Under the pieces are notes generated by a model. The model was given only the letters and a program-made list of their open reading frames with translations, was not told the origin of the DNA and made no database searches. A program made the position numbers and the translations under genes. Below, in pieces: positions 1 through 12,000 of a DNA stretch of 64,000 nt. The stretch spans positions 248,001-312,000 of the forward strand of contig JARGSG010000224.1 in assembly GCA_030374805.1 (NCBI GenBank), in the 5' to 3' direction. How positions within the stretch are numbered: position 1 is the first letter of the stretch; each line of letters opens with the position of its first letter. The stretch comes from Gracilaria gracilis (lineage: Eukaryota > Rhodophyta > Florideophyceae > Gracilariales > Gracilariaceae).

Positions 1-1687
1 CTGTCTGCAATACTTCTTTCACACTAATCTTCTTCTTCTTCCCAATGAGATTTTATAGGTTTTACATACCTATGGAACATTGAAAGAAGTGCTTTCTCTT
101 GTCTCCAAAACGACCTGTTCTCGTAGAAGAGGACAAACTCAGTTCCACGTGCCATTGCAAGCAACGTACGACAAATCGAAACTGCCAATCGGTGAGACCC
201 ATCTGGAGATCACTCTAGACATGCATCAACTTCAGGGCTGGGACATCCTCACAAACCTTCTCAAAGGACTCCAAACGCCCCTTACATTCCACAAACTTCA
301 GAGCCAATGTTGCTTAACGAGTCAAGTGACTTACGCTGTAGTCTCCGATAGCGTCACTTCTCTTCAAAGCACCATCCAACTGCTTCGAATTAATGCTATT
401 CCCATCCACATGTGACTCGTTCACGACGTTCTGCACAAAAGATACCGTGAATTTTGTCGGCAAACGACATCTTCAGCACATTCGAGCTCATCTCGTTTAG
501 AAGATTGCCAAGTCCTAGTACCTCGTTCATTTTCAAGACCTTCCCATCCATTCTTCCCCACAGCACAACACCCAAAGAATGGACAATATCCCCCTACTTT
601 CCGCCTTCCCCCTGTAAGTCTCGTAGCACAAAAATTCGGTGATATCCGTCTATGAGGGTTACGGGCACAACAATTCTCCGATCAGCAACACTTTCATACA
701 TACCATACTCCCCTAGAGAGGCCCAGTAATCAAACTGGCAGACGGTAGCCACCCAAAGGGTCGACATTTCATCATCTTCGCCTCCTTGTGTCCGAAATTC
801 ACACTTCGTACTGTCTTTTTCTGGATTTCAATCATCTCGATATATATCGTCAACATGCGATGAACATAGTCTGCGACGGAAATCTTCTTGACAGACAGAG
901 TGTTGTCAACCTCCTCCGACGGAACACTGTCTCCTTCATCGAACAAGTCCTTCCCGGGGTCAGTAAGCGGAGCCATACTCTTCTGAACGACCCCCACAAT
1001 ATCCTCGTCGAAGTCCTCTATGATGCTGGCGCTCGCTCCCAAGGGCTTCTTCATCCCCTGAGAAAAATTTCCTGGAGTTTTGGAAGCTTTCTAAGCCGGT
1101 TTCTCGACCTCCAGAGCAACCACTTTCTCAGGCTGATATATAGAAGACTTGCCAGCTCCGGACTTCAGAGCAGAAATTTGCGGAATCTCGATTGGCGCCA
1201 TCATCGACGTATCCCACGCATACAATCAAACCCAGAACAACTTGCTCAGCGTACTTGGGGGGTCTTCAGGTCCTTGAAAACGGTAACGGTACATCGTGCT
1301 TCTATGACTTATAATCGTCGTCCTCCATATCACAACCAAGTCTTCACCTTCTATGGCAGTCGCGCTTAAAAGATGCCCATGGCGCGAACGGCAAAGAGCC
1401 TTCCCGGCACCACCGGCGGACCCCACACCTTTCCCCTCCGCTGTTCCCACTTTCACCCTGCTCATTTCTTTTCCAACCGTCACAAACAAATACACCGCAT
1501 CGCTGCCATTTACTACCGACGTGGCAGCGGGCGAAGGCATCTTCTTCGTTGCTCGGGGTGGTGGCATACGCGGCGTAGTGCCTTTTGCCCTACCTCTCCC
1601 TCGTGTTAGGGGCGGTATTTCTAACACCCCTGCACTTGGGTTCGCTCGTCTTGAATCCGGCCCCCCTTCATGCTTGCGAGGCGGCAT
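1..1687 (-). pseudogene. N-terminal part of the large gene paired with the dioxygenase domain (copy 1, partial)
   Basis: The reading starts at an ATG at 1687 (MPPRKHEGG...) and runs leftwards past the window edge. It aligns in protein with copy 2 at 26084-24325. Shared features are a basic Pro/Arg-rich N-terminus and a domain of about 90 residues with the motif GTAxGxGxxGxxGKxLCxSxHGHLLSAxAxEGEDLVVIW. After this comes the segment beginning MKKP at 1054 with DLFDEGDxVPSxEVD. In-frame stops occur at about 1226 and before 713, and the frame is unclear below that. The part encoding the dioxygenase-like C-terminus of copy 2 would lie outside this window. I do not recognise the N-terminal domain. 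It is probably decayed here, although the stop near 1226 has a counterpart at a nearby position in copy 2. Confidence 0.6.
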
Positions 1688-1994
1688 CGCGGTTACACGC
1701 AGCTGATAGAATGGAAAAGGTTGTTTACGACCGTCGAAAACGCTCGCGAGATCGGTTAGCTAGTTGTAACTTTCATTCCCTTTTTTTTCGGTCTACTTCA
1801 TCACGGATGCGCATCCGCTCAATATTAGTTTAAACTATACAATGTGCCTATTTAAAATTTTGATAGCCTACTCGCGGGACGTTTACAAATCTACATGAAG
1901 CTACTAACGCTGCTATTATCTATAGTACAATTGTACAACAATGTTTGACAAATAAAGAAATAAATAAAATATGTGGCGCACTAATTTCACTTTG

Positions 1995-2404
1995 GGACAG
2001 CAGACCGGGTGTCGTGGCGCTTCATCGGTGCACCGATGAAGCGCCACGACAACCCCGTTCGCTGTCCCCGGCACGTTGGTGGTGCCACGTATGCCAGCAC
2101 CCCAGTTTCATCACACACGGCGCGTTGACAGTGGGCGAATTTCACCGCATATGGCTCGTTGGCGGTGCCACGTGTGCCACGGCCCCAGCTTCATCACTCA
2201 CGGCGCTTTGAGACGGCGGACGGGGGTTTCGTGGCGCTTCATCGGTGCACCGATGAAGCGCCACGACATCGCGGTCCGCTGTCTCAGGCTGTCATTGAAA
2301 AATATGGAAAATAAAATATTTTTTTGGTAGGACAGCAGACCAGGGGGTCTTGGCACTTCATCAGTGCACTGATGAAGCGCCACCCCACCCCGGTCCGCTG
2401 TCCT
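1995..2404. repeat. Three large palindromes in the divergent intergenic region (copy 1)
   Basis: The region between the two divergent genes holds three copies of a self-complementary unit. The first has perfect 20-bp arms, GTCGTGGCGCTTCATCGGTG (2011-2030) and its complement (2031-2050), with no spacer. It extends imperfectly through GGACAGC...GCTGTCC to about 73 bp (1995-2067). The second has 19-bp perfect arms at 2229-2247 and 2248-2266. The third, at about 2332-2404, has 16-bp arms centred on 2366/2367 with one mismatch and GCTGTCC flanks. Between the first two lies a direct repeat of about 57 bp starting at 2074 and 2157 (period 83). Related units occur at the matching place in copy 2. They may be binding sites, silencers, cruciforms or origins of hairpin RNA; no function can be read directly. 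Confidence 0.9.
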
Positions 2405-2779
2405 AACGGCCTTTCCCTATAACTTCGCATATATGTTTGCAATCATCAAGTTCTGTACCCCTCGAGTGTCGCGGCTTTCCCTGACACCTCTTTACGGGTT
2501 GACGTGCATCTCAGGCATCTAGCACATCTCCCTGTCGTGTTGAAAGAACCTGGTTTGTGCTGTATCGTTGCTTTGCTCTCCCGCCCGCTCCCATCTCCCG
2601 AGCACTTTCTTATCTCGTCGGCAGTTATCCCCCGCCCGCTGCAGTCTCCCCTGCGCTGTTTCCTCCCCTCCGCTGCCATCTGCCGTCCGCTGCCATCTCC
2701 CGTCCGCTGCCATCTCCCGTCCGCTCCGGAAATTCGAATCATAACCCGTCAATGCACCCTCTTCCCGTGCATGCATAAA

Positions 2780-5700
2780 ATGGTTCCACATAGTTCATCG
2801 AGGTCTACGTCACCGGCACCGTCAAGCTCCGATATGAAGGTTGGAAAACTGTATGGCTCCGGAGATGAGCTTGTCACAGTATGCCTCGCAATCCGCGATC
2901 ATTACGCGTCGACAATGCGAGATGAAGACCGGCCAAGGAAGGTGGGACACAGCGAGTTGGTTGATTTCGTTATCAAGAATCGCAACGTCCTACCGCTGGC
3001 CAAGAATTACTTCCATATTCTTGTGGGTCCAGGACATGTGACGTTTACTGACAGTGAACTACGGGTCGTATCTCTGAAGGGGTCTTATCGTCAGCTATAC
3101 CTCTCAACGAGGTTATTGGACATTTTGGACGGTGATAGGGACTGGCGCCTAAGGGACTTCTGGAATGCTTATACCGAGGTGAATTTTGAAGGAATACCGA
3201 AGAATGTGACTTTGACCGAGTTTTTCAAGTCAAGGACTATACCTCCTAAGCGAGTGGGACGGGTGGTCTCCCCCTTCGCCACAACCGTTGCCACAAATTT
3301 CCAAAGTATTCTATTTCTCTCGCTCACTCAGAAAGTTTCCATGGAAAAAAGAGTTGTTGGCCAGAAGAGTAAAAGAGGAGACAAGGGATATCTTACACCT
3401 TTTGTGAATGTCCAAATATCAAACCAACTCCAAGCTCAGCTTGTTGGCTTTGATTTGCAGCTCATAACGAAGGCATGGGATGGTTTCTCTCAATTCCTGG
3501 GATTCCCTGCCGTGGAGGTCATGGTTCTTCCATTCATCCGAGTTATGTACGACGAAATGCAGTTTCAAGCAATTGAGACGAGGTCGGAGGGGTTCTTCCA
3601 CCGGAATAACGACCATCGCTTGCTACCGAGCAAAGTTGAAACTGTTATTGAAACAGAGGTCATCGCGTGGGCATGGAATTTACCGCAAGACATCGATGCT
3701 GCCCTCCGAATGATTGCGAAGGAGTTCATTTCGGACCTCAACAAGGTTATTGTGAATGAGCAGTTCTTCTCAATTTCCGAACCAGGACGATGGACAGTTC
3801 TGAAGACGTTTACTAGAGACCCATCACGGGCGTTTGCTCAGAGATTCGATAGTTTCTCGAATTCGCTTGTGTCCTACGTCATGGAGGCCATAAGCCCGTT
3901 GAAACTGAAAGAATCAGTGAACGTCCCTGGTATGGGGGTAACGCCGATACCCAAACCAGAACCTGCCATACAAATTGAAGATGATGTGGAGGAGGTGGAG
4001 AAAATTGGGAAACCAACGGAGCCGAAGGAGGGGAGAGGCGAAGAAGGAGATGTTGATACGAACATAGTGGCCGACATTGGGAAAGGAAGTACTGGTGATG
4101 AAGCGTCCGGGGTAGTCGTAATACCTCCACAATCCAATGCGTCGTTGGATGACAAAATGGCTTTCCGAAGTTGTGAGGAGAAGATGGAGAAGTACTTTCG
4201 CTTGTACAATTGCGGGTTTGCGGATATGGTAGAGATGGACGAGACGTTGCGCAGAGATGGTGTGTCTCCGTTAGGAAAAGTTCAACTGGTTCTCATGGAC
4301 CCGCCGTACAACATCCGAGGGAACAAGAACCTAAGCAGCAGCTGGTATGATGTACTGAGACCTCAGGACATGAAGAAGGCAGCAAAGTTTCTATCAAGAC
4401 TGCTGCGTCCTGGGGGCCATTTTGTTATCTTTAGTGCTTTCGAGCAGGTCCATGAATGGATGGATGTAATTTCTGCCATTGGTGCAAAAGACGAAAAGGG
4501 AGTACCAAGGCGTTCATATGTTGTGGACCAGGTCCCAATGCATTTTGTACGGTCGCAAGGCAATCCGATGCGTAACCCTGGACGTAGGTTGTGCTCCTTT
4601 TTCCCTGAAATGGAGTATGCTGTACATGGAGCTCGAAATGGTCTCAGCTACGCGCAGCCGCATGTGATGGTGAACTATGAGAACTTCAATTTCGTGCAGT
4701 CGAGATACCCGCGGTACCACAGTGTCATTGACGAGTTACCCTCCATGTCTAATGGGAAGACTCTTCAGTGGAAGAGAGAGAAGAAAGGTGGGGGCTACGT
4801 TTTACAAAAGGTGAGGTCCGAACAGAAACATAGGGCATTGTTCAAGGAGCTAATCAGTCGGTTTTCCCAGGCTGGGGATATTGTGGTGGACTTGTTTGCG
4901 GGGACGTTTTCGACAGCACTGGCGTGCGTGGAGTTACAACAGCATCGTAGGTTCATCTGGTGTGAGCCGGACCCAACCTGCTTTGCTAATGCTAGGCACG
5001 CCGCAATCATTCAATTCTCATTGTGCGTGCCGGAAAATGAGACGGATATCCAGGTAATGCAGGAAGTTCGGAATGCTATGATTAGGGTGTTGAACTTATT
5101 TCCGAAGTGGAATGTCCGCCCATCGAGATCATGGAAGGCTCCATCCGGCTACCCCCAGTATCAAAAGTTTCCTACGTATATTGTGGACTTTCTTGCGTCA
5201 ATGTGGCGGGATGAAAGCTTGGTCACGACTGGTAGGCGTAAGGCCCTTCACGAATGGGCGAAAACTTTGCAAGGAAAGATGGGGCTTCTGGATTGGAATG
5301 CAATGTTGGCACTGGAAGCGACCATGTTTGGTTGCCGTATCGGGAAGTCGAGGATTCGCCACCCTGGCGCAAGAGTGGGGGTGTTCCCTACACGCCGATT
5401 GATGGAAAATGAAGAGATATGTTACTTCTATGGAACACTGGTGTACTATGACCTAATGAAAAGAAAAGAGGTACACAAGAAATATGGTGAAGGTTTATTG
5501 GGAGCCACTTCCGAACGCTTTTGGAAGTATGCGATGGAGTTTAACGTCCGCGGCGATATATTCCATAACCTCCCAGAAAGAAGACCGGGAGTAAGTTTAA
5601 TACCTGTATGGATTGTCCCCGCTCCTTTTTCATTGGGTGGAATGATTAACGATCCCAAATATATGGAAGGCGATAAGGACATTGATGCAGTTGCGGATGG

Positions 5701-5899
5701 TGTGACGAAACGAAGGACTGCAAGTGTGCGGGTCACTCGAACTACAAATACAGGACGCACCCCGCATCAACTACGAGAATACCAAATTCTTGCGGTGCGA
5801 GCACTTCGGAAACTGGAAGTGGGAGAGGAGTTGTTCGCGGATTATGGAGTAGAGTATAGCTGGAGTACATCGGCATATCCTATGATAGTAATCGATTAG
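2780..5899 (+). CDS. Transposon-encoded DNA amino-methyltransferase fused to a SET domain (intact)
   Basis: An uninterrupted 1039-codon frame. I chose the ATG at 2780 because it aligns with the ATG at 28207 in copy 2 (both preceded by AAA; shared SDMKVGK and GSGDEL follow). Residues 1-430 are a conserved region I do not recognise, followed by an acidic linker (about 395-440). Residues 507-510 are DPPY, the catalytic motif IV of N6-adenine (less often N4-cytosine) methyltransferases. Residues 702-709, VVDLFAGT, are the AdoMet-binding motif I. Motif IV before motif I is the beta-class order (N6_N4_Mtase family, CcrM-like). From about 866 a SET domain follows: VGVFPTRRL, EEICYFYGTL, an asparagine-containing segment INDPKY, and GEELFADYG at 1015-1023 with the catalytic-type tyrosine. 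This predicts a nuclear protein that methylates DNA and possibly histone lysine. Target and activity are inference. It is the only large gene in this copy without a break. Confidence 0.88.
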   Translation: MVPHSSSRSTSPAPSSSDMKVGKLYGSGDELVTVCLAIRDHYASTMRDEDRPRKVGHSELVDFVIKNRNVLPLAKNYFHILVGPGHVTFTDSELRVVSLKGSYRQLYLSTRLLDILDGDRDWRLRDFWNAYTEVNFEGIPKNVTLTEFFKSRTIPPKRVGRVVSPFATTVATNFQSILFLSLTQKVSMEKRVVGQKSKRGDKGYLTPFVNVQISNQLQAQLVGFDLQLITKAWDGFSQFLGFPAVEVMVLPFIRVMYDEMQFQAIETRSEGFFHRNNDHRLLPSKVETVIETEVIAWAWNLPQDIDAALRMIAKEFISDLNKVIVNEQFFSISEPGRWTVLKTFTRDPSRAFAQRFDSFSNSLVSYVMEAISPLKLKESVNVPGMGVTPIPKPEPAIQIEDDVEEVEKIGKPTEPKEGRGEEGDVDTNIVADIGKGSTGDEASGVVVIPPQSNASLDDKMAFRSCEEKMEKYFRLYNCGFADMVEMDETLRRDGVSPLGKVQLVLMDPPYNIRGNKNLSSSWYDVLRPQDMKKAAKFLSRLLRPGGHFVIFSAFEQVHEWMDVISAIGAKDEKGVPRRSYVVDQVPMHFVRSQGNPMRNPGRRLCSFFPEMEYAVHGARNGLSYAQPHVMVNYENFNFVQSRYPRYHSVIDELPSMSNGKTLQWKREKKGGGYVLQKVRSEQKHRALFKELISRFSQAGDIVVDLFAGTFSTALACVELQQHRRFIWCEPDPTCFANARHAAIIQFSLCVPENETDIQVMQEVRNAMIRVLNLFPKWNVRPSRSWKAPSGYPQYQKFPTYIVDFLASMWRDESLVTTGRRKALHEWAKTLQGKMGLLDWNAMLALEATMFGCRIGKSRIRHPGARVGVFPTRRLMENEEICYFYGTLVYYDLMKRKEVHKKYGEGLLGATSERFWKYAMEFNVRGDIFHNLPERRPGVSLIPVWIVPAPFSLGGMINDPKYMEGDKDIDAVADGVTKRRTASVRVTRTTNTGRTPHQLREYQILAVRALRKLEVGEELFADYGVEYSWSTSAYPMIVID

Positions 5900-6356
5900 A
5901 ACGTGTAGTAAATTAGCTACATGTAAAACAACACCCTAAACCTCGATAATGAAGTGACACTTATTGCATTCCAACTTCGACGTTGAGCACGAATTAGAAA
6001 CAAAACACTTTAGCTCAAGTGCAAGATGGAAGTACGTAGACACATAAAAGGTAGTGAAGGGCATCGAATATGATGCGAAACCTTGTACGTTTTTTAACAT
6101 TATGAGAACTATTCAGAAATGGAGATTTGGGTGGAACTTCTATCGTTTCGGAATCGGGAAATAAAAAACCGCACTCGGTGATTTCCACCACACTCCCCTC
6201 GATTGGGGGTGTGCATTCGATCGGTGACATTCGATCACGGCGAGTGCCAAACACGTCGAGAGCAGAGCAGTTCCGATTCCAGTGACCTTCGATCACCGTC
6301 AGCGGCTAAGACGTCGTGAGCCCAGCGTCAACCGCGAGGAACAGTTCGAATTGTAT

Positions 6357-8959
6357 ATGGCGAAACGTAAGACGAGGGGAGTGAATGCGGAGGAGGTTAG
6401 CGGTTGCGCGTCAAAGAGCGGAAGGCGTGGCGAAACGGTAAGTGGCAAAGTTCACACCGCTCGTAGTACGCGTGCGCCTCGGAGTGGTTTACGTGGGAAG
6501 GAGAGGAAGGGTGCGGCGAGGAGCGACGGTGCGGCGAGGAGCGACGGTGCGGCGAGGAGCGTCGGGGCCGGAACATCGGAGCGAACGGAGCGAACGGAGC
6601 GAACGGTAAGCATTGTGGTGACGAAACCTATTGCGAACGCACGAGATCAAGTAGTTAGTCCCAAGAAAAGCATGGTAGCGCAGCGAAGTATGCCGAGGAA
6701 GATTCTGCGCGGTGGTCGGAAGAGAGATGGTTGTAGAAGAGGCGCAGAGAATGTGCAAGTTTTAGAGGAGAGCGATAGCGGGGATATGATGTTGAAGAGT
6801 AAAGAGCTTCGTACGAGCGTCGAGGGAAGAACGATAGAAAGAAGTAGTACCATATTAGGTAGTGGGGGTCATCGAGGAAGAAAGGGAACTAACGGTGATA
6901 AAGTGCATAAGGCTGCGGTACCCGAAGAGGTGGAAGGAGAAAGGGAGACAGTGAGGTGTGGTCACCCGGCGAGGACGCGAGGAGTGAAGAGTTTGGTAGT
7001 TGTGACGCCAAATAGAGTGCCAGAGAAGGAGAGCATTGCTTTCGAGCAAGAGAATGCAAACCAGAAGAAAGAAGGAGTGGGGCGTGTGCGGCGAATGGCA
7101 GAACTTGAAACAAGGGAGGGTAGTGAGAGAAGAATAGGGAGTGTGGTTCATGAATTGATGGGTGTTGAAGTTGTGGAAAAGGGGGGTGATAAACGACGAG
7201 AACATGCGGACGGGAGAGTGGTACGACGTGGAAGTGGTGGATCAACCAAGAAAATTGTCGGAGAGAAGCCAGCAGTGGTTGAGAGGGATTTCGAAGGGGA
7301 GGACGACGTACAAACAGAACGGTGTGGGGAAGTGAATGTGGTGGAGACGGCGCCACTAACACCCCAAGGGATGCGTGTAAGGCGCAACACCGTTTTACTT
7401 CCGAAGGATGTGGGAGACGAAAGTGACGGTGGTCGTGGAGAAAGCGGAAGTTGAATTCGAGGAGATGAAATGGGATCTACAAGGAAACGGAAAGGGAATG
7501 AGGAGAACTTAAGCGTATTGCCACGGTCTGCCTTCGTTCAGAGGGAGAATTCACTGAAGGGACAGTTGGGAAATATGAAAGAAGATCCCTATACATTGAT
7601 GGTGAGTTTGAAGCTGACGCAGGAAGAGCTGGCACGGCTGAGGAAGGAAACTAAACGGCAAAATGTGTTGATCGAAAGTCTCCGGGAGGCAGTGAAGGGG
7701 ATAAAGCGAGGTGGTGGAGGAAAGAAGGTGAGAGGGCGTCGAAAGTATGATATTGGAGTGGAAGAATGTTTTTATGGATTCGCAAGGGCTGTGTATGATA
7801 GGATTCTTCATTATGCGAAGTTGGAGGCGTCTGAACTTGGTTTCGACACGGAAAATGTTGGTAGAAGCTGGAAGAAAACAGGGGTGAGACGGTGGGAGAA
7901 AGTAGAGAGGGGAGCATGTTTGTAGTTGGGTTCAGGTTGCATATGACATAAGGGCGTACACACCCTCGACAGAGGGTGGAAGTGATGTGTTGTTGAAGTA
8001 TGTGGTCGAGACAGAAATAATGGGAGAGACGTGGAAGACGATAAGGGAAGCGGGAAGGAAACAAGAGTGCGTGGAGAATGTAAGCGCGGACAAGTGTCTA
8101 AAGCAGCGGATGAAGCAGACGATAAGCGATGTGATTGGGGTTGCGAAAGCGGGCTGCTCGGGACAGATTATTCTCTTTACAGGGATATGATTTGATTGCG
8201 AAGCGGGCGAAGCCTAGCGAGGAGATGGAACTTGGTGAGGAGTTGAAAAAGCAGATGGACGACGCTCGCTAGAAGCTTATGGGAAGTGAAGAAGATGGGA
8301 TGAACAAGTTGTGTGCGTGGAGAATGAGCCGTTTCGAAGATCTTGCGTACTCTGGGCCAACTGTGCATGCTCCACAGTGGGGCTGTGATGATGAAGACAA
8401 TTATTTCAAGAACGGAATGGCGGTGGCAGTGTTGGAGGAGTACATGGGATACGCAGTGGAGACCAAACGTAATGGAGAAAAGCATTACGGGGATGGGACG
8501 GTGATGCACCTCGCCAGACTTGATGCGTGGATTGGGTGTGTTGTGAAAACGATGAACGAGGGTGTGGGAGGTGGAGGACAAAGGCAGCTCTTGTTTTCTA
8601 CATTGTATGGGAGGTATTTGCCGAGGGCAGTGGAGGGTATATTGAAGGTGGCATGGGAATTGATGGGGGAAGAGCACGGCGAAGAGTTTGAGAAAGATGC
8701 GTTTTTAGAGAGGGATGGGAGGTGTGTGTCCGGAAATTCGGAAAGAACTGCGACGGTTGGGCTGTGGATTCCATCGAGGGAGAAGGTATATCTAGCGGTG
8801 AGGGAGGAATACTTTATGGCAAATTTTACGCGGAGACTTGGAGCGGTTCTTGATTGCTACATAGCAGCGTGCCGACCAGAGGAGCTCAGTTTCAGTCGTT
8901 TGGTTGGGCACCGGGGAGAGGGTACGGATGGGGCAGAAGGAGGAGAGGGGAGAGGGTAG
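6357..8959 (+). pseudogene. Basic coiled-coil protein of the giant transposon (copy 1, broken)
   Basis: The ATG at 6357 (MAKRKTRG) aligns with 31817 in copy 2 (MEKRKTRS). The N-terminal 350 residues are rich in Arg, Glu, Lys and Gly, with short repeats (ERT, ARSDGA). At 7500-7700 follow LPRSA, LGNMKE and a helical heptad-like stretch (LKLTQEELARLRKE...QNVLIESLREAVK). Next comes a Lys/Arg/Gly patch and a C-terminal domain with SRFEDLAYSGP, MAVAVLEEYMGYAVE, RCVSGNSxRxATVGL and GAVLDCYIA. The frame changes twice and has stops at 7454 and 7925, so the copy is not a single open frame. The same order is seen in copy 2, so this is a real gene of the element. Function is unknown; a DNA-binding accessory to transposition or chromatin targeting is a guess from its charge and position. 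Confidence 0.65.
6511..6606 (+). repeat. Coding minisatellites (18-bp x3 and 9-bp x3)
   Basis: Three tandem copies of GTGCGGCGAGGAGCGACG (6511-6564; the third varies by one base) encode repeats of the type AARSDG. They are followed by three units of GAGCGAACG (about 6579-6606) encoding ERT. The same ERT repeat is expanded at the matching place in copy 2. Confidence 0.9.
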
Positions 8960-9032
8960 GGTGAATAAGAGTGGGAGGAGTGGAGATTGCTGTGGGATGA
9001 TGAAGAAGTGGAATATCTTCTTCATGCCATAC

Positions 9033-12000
9033 CTATCTCCAATCTTTCCTGTGAAAGAGAGTGGTAGCGATTGGTTTATGGAAATCATATGGAATGAGTG
9101 CTTTGCGGGAGGTAGGAGGTAGGGCCTGGAGTCCAAACCATGGAGAAACGTCGTCAGATGTGGAGTGGGTGGAGATGGGAACTGGATGGGCGGTGTGGTT
9201 GTGTTCGTCGTCTGATGCCCATCGGAGGCATAGGCAGTTGAGGGTGACATCGACTTCGCCGCTTGGTGGGACGAGCTCCATGAACTGGACGAAGGCGAAC
9301 TCCTTGGAAGATGGAGTGGAAGAAGGAAGGGTGAAGCTGAGTTTGCAGACCCAGACGATGGGGGTGGAGTTGGAGGAGCTGATGCCTGCGACGAGGACGC
9401 GAGAGAACTTTGGGGGTTTAGAAGGATCAAAGGACGGGGCGGCAAATATTCGCTAGATAAGAGGGACTGGAAGATCCTGGAGCGTGAGCTCGTTCCGCTC
9501 TTCAATGTAGTGGTCGATTGATGGGACACAACCGCCGGCGACGTAAGCGGAGTTGACTACGGTGATTCGGGTGCGACGGAGATTCGGGGAGTTCTCTGAG
9601 AGTTCTAGGACTCCGAGAGAAAGTGTAATGAATGAAGGGAGGGCGGGGTTTCCAATCTGTTGGAGGATGGAGAGATGGTCGGTGGGGAAGAGGTCTTGTA
9701 GAGATTTGGGATTGAAATGAGGATTAGAGTGGAGGAATTTGTGGGCGGTGATGAGATCAGCGAATGAGATGAGTTTTCCATCACGGACCAAACCGGGTTG
9801 GCGGGATTGGATGGGAGAGGCGAGGGCAGGAGTGGAGGAAGTGATGGAGGGGTTGGTGGAAAGAGGGTTTCAATCTTTGGTGGCGTTGGAGTGATGGATG
9901 GCACGAATGGTCTCTTCATGTGCGGTGGATCTGCGCTTTGAGGTTTTGGAGTAGTGTGACTTGAAGAGGGAGTGGGCGTGTTCGAATATGTCGGCATCGT
10001 TGAAGTGGAGGCCTCCGAAGCGGCGAATGTCCTCGCAGATGTGGTCGAGGAGATGGAACTTGAGAATGCCAAGGCTGGATGTGTGGTGGGGGCTGAGGAC
10101 GAGTACGGCTGTGCGCTTGAAGGAGCGGATTTGGAATTGGAGGTCGATGAGGCGGGAGTCGGTCCATTCTGCGGAGGTGTTGTATCTCATGGAGAAGAGG
10201 AGAAGATCGGAGTACTTGGTGAAAAGGGAAGTGATGGGAGCTGCATCGACCTCGTCCCAGCAGCGGTCGAAGAAGGCGCCGATGAAGGGGAACACCATGT
10301 TGAGTGAGCGGTAGTCTTTTGCTTCGAGCATACCACGCAAGCCGTCGGTAGTGAAGAAAGCGTTGAGAGTTTGACCGTTGTCGGAGGAGGAAAAGTCGAT
10401 ATGGAGTCCTGTGGCTGGGGACTGCTTTTTGATGGCGGCGAGGATGGTGTTCGCGTTTTTCAGGATGGAGGAGCGGACGGAGTCGAAGGAACGACGGGAC
10501 TTGGAGGAACGGGAGGTAGTGAAGAGTGATTATGACTTGAGTCTCTCGATGGCTGCGAGCTTGATGAGCTTGGAGATGCCGAGGTGGAAGTTATGGAGTG
10601 GTTCGAAGGGGAAGATACTGTAAGGGGAGAGGAGAGGGGTGATGTTGAGGAGAGGGTAAGATTCGAAGAGGGAGGAGTAATTTGCAAGGGAAAGGAAGTG
10701 GAGTGCTTCAACGGCCTTTTCCTTGGTGTTTCGGGCGATTCTGGGCTTCCTGGCGAAGACGGCCTTTTCAGCATCTTGGAGGAGGGTAGAGTGTGATTTG
10801 CGGGCATCGAGAGTATGGGTTTGGGATCGAAGAGGGGGAGATGGAATGTGTAGGTGGAGGTCGGAGCGTGGGACGGTACATCGCTCGCATGGATGCTTGG
10901 GGCGGGTGCCGTGGGAGATGGCGAGAATGTCCTTCGTTTCTGGGATGTCTGCGCAGTAGCTGGAGATGATTGGGTGACAATGGCGGAGCACGCCATTAGC
11001 GTCACGGAAGGGGAAGCCGGTGAGGCCGGAGGAGAGAAGAGGGTCGAGGAGGTTAGAGATGGCACGCTGGATGAGTTGCATTTTGGTAGAGCGGGAGATG
11101 CTGGATGAGGTTTGGGGGATGGTATCGAGAGGGGGTGACGAGATTGAAAGAGGTTGGAAGGTATCCGAGAAGGGTGGGGTTGTCGGTAATACATTTGCGA
11201 CGGAACGAGTTGGAAAAGTTGAGGAGGGTGATGTGAAGGGTGTAGGAGGTGATGGGAGAGGATTTGAGGGAGGTGGAGGACTTGTCGGAGTATACTTGCA
11301 CGAAGCCGATGAAGGAGTCGATACCGGTGTTATCAGGGGTGTGCCAGATGCAGGAGTTATTGGATGACTGCAAGATTGCGTGCTTTAGGGCTGGGACAGC
11401 TTCTTTTCCGAGGGAAGAAGCCATGGGGTAGGCGAAAGCGGGAGAGCCGGGGGAGGTTGTATGGAGGACGTGGTTGAAGAGGTGTTGTCGGAGTGTGCGA
11501 GTGCGAGTTGTCCTTTATGGACTTGTATAACATCCTTTCGGAAGATGGTGGCTATGAAGAGGTGCTGTGGGTCGTGGAGGGTGGTGGGGGTGAAACCGAT
11601 GTTGGTGACTCAGTGTTGGAAGAGGTTTGTTTGAGGTTTGAGACACTGGGAGGCGGAGTAGATAGAGTTCTGGAAGGCTGACTTAGAGAAGGAGGGGTCG
11701 TGGAGGAGATAGATGAGTTCGTCTGCCTTGCGGGGGCCGAGGGTGGAAGCGATGGAAGAGATGTAGAGGACCATTCGTTCGAGGTGAGGGTTGTTGAGGA
11801 GAGGGAAGGAGGGGGGCGGTGGATGAGGGGGGGGAGGGGGAGAGGGAGCAGACGGGAGTGCTTACGATATAGTAGGCGTCTTGGGTGTGGACGGAGAGAG
11901 AGAGCTGCTGCTGGTGGTAAGAGTCGTCGTCGGCGACGGGGACGTTATCGGAAGGACGATTGGAGAGAGGAGGTGGGGGTGGTGGTGGGAGTAGGGGGGT

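Noticed and set aside
2780-5899. Bacterial contamination as the source of the methyltransferase
   Set aside because: It is fused to a SET domain, lies inside an element with eukaryotic-type transposase and has a decayed second copy in the same contig.
10460-11194. Pro/Ser-rich minus-strand ORF of 244 codons
   Set aside because: It overlaps the true transposase frame (with the HCHPI, CADIPE and CERC motifs) in another phase and is not conserved in copy 2.
11850-11900. Intron (GTAAGC) explaining the transposase frame change in copy 1
   Set aside because: The GT is absent at the matching site in copy 2, and no acceptor restores the frame in both copies.
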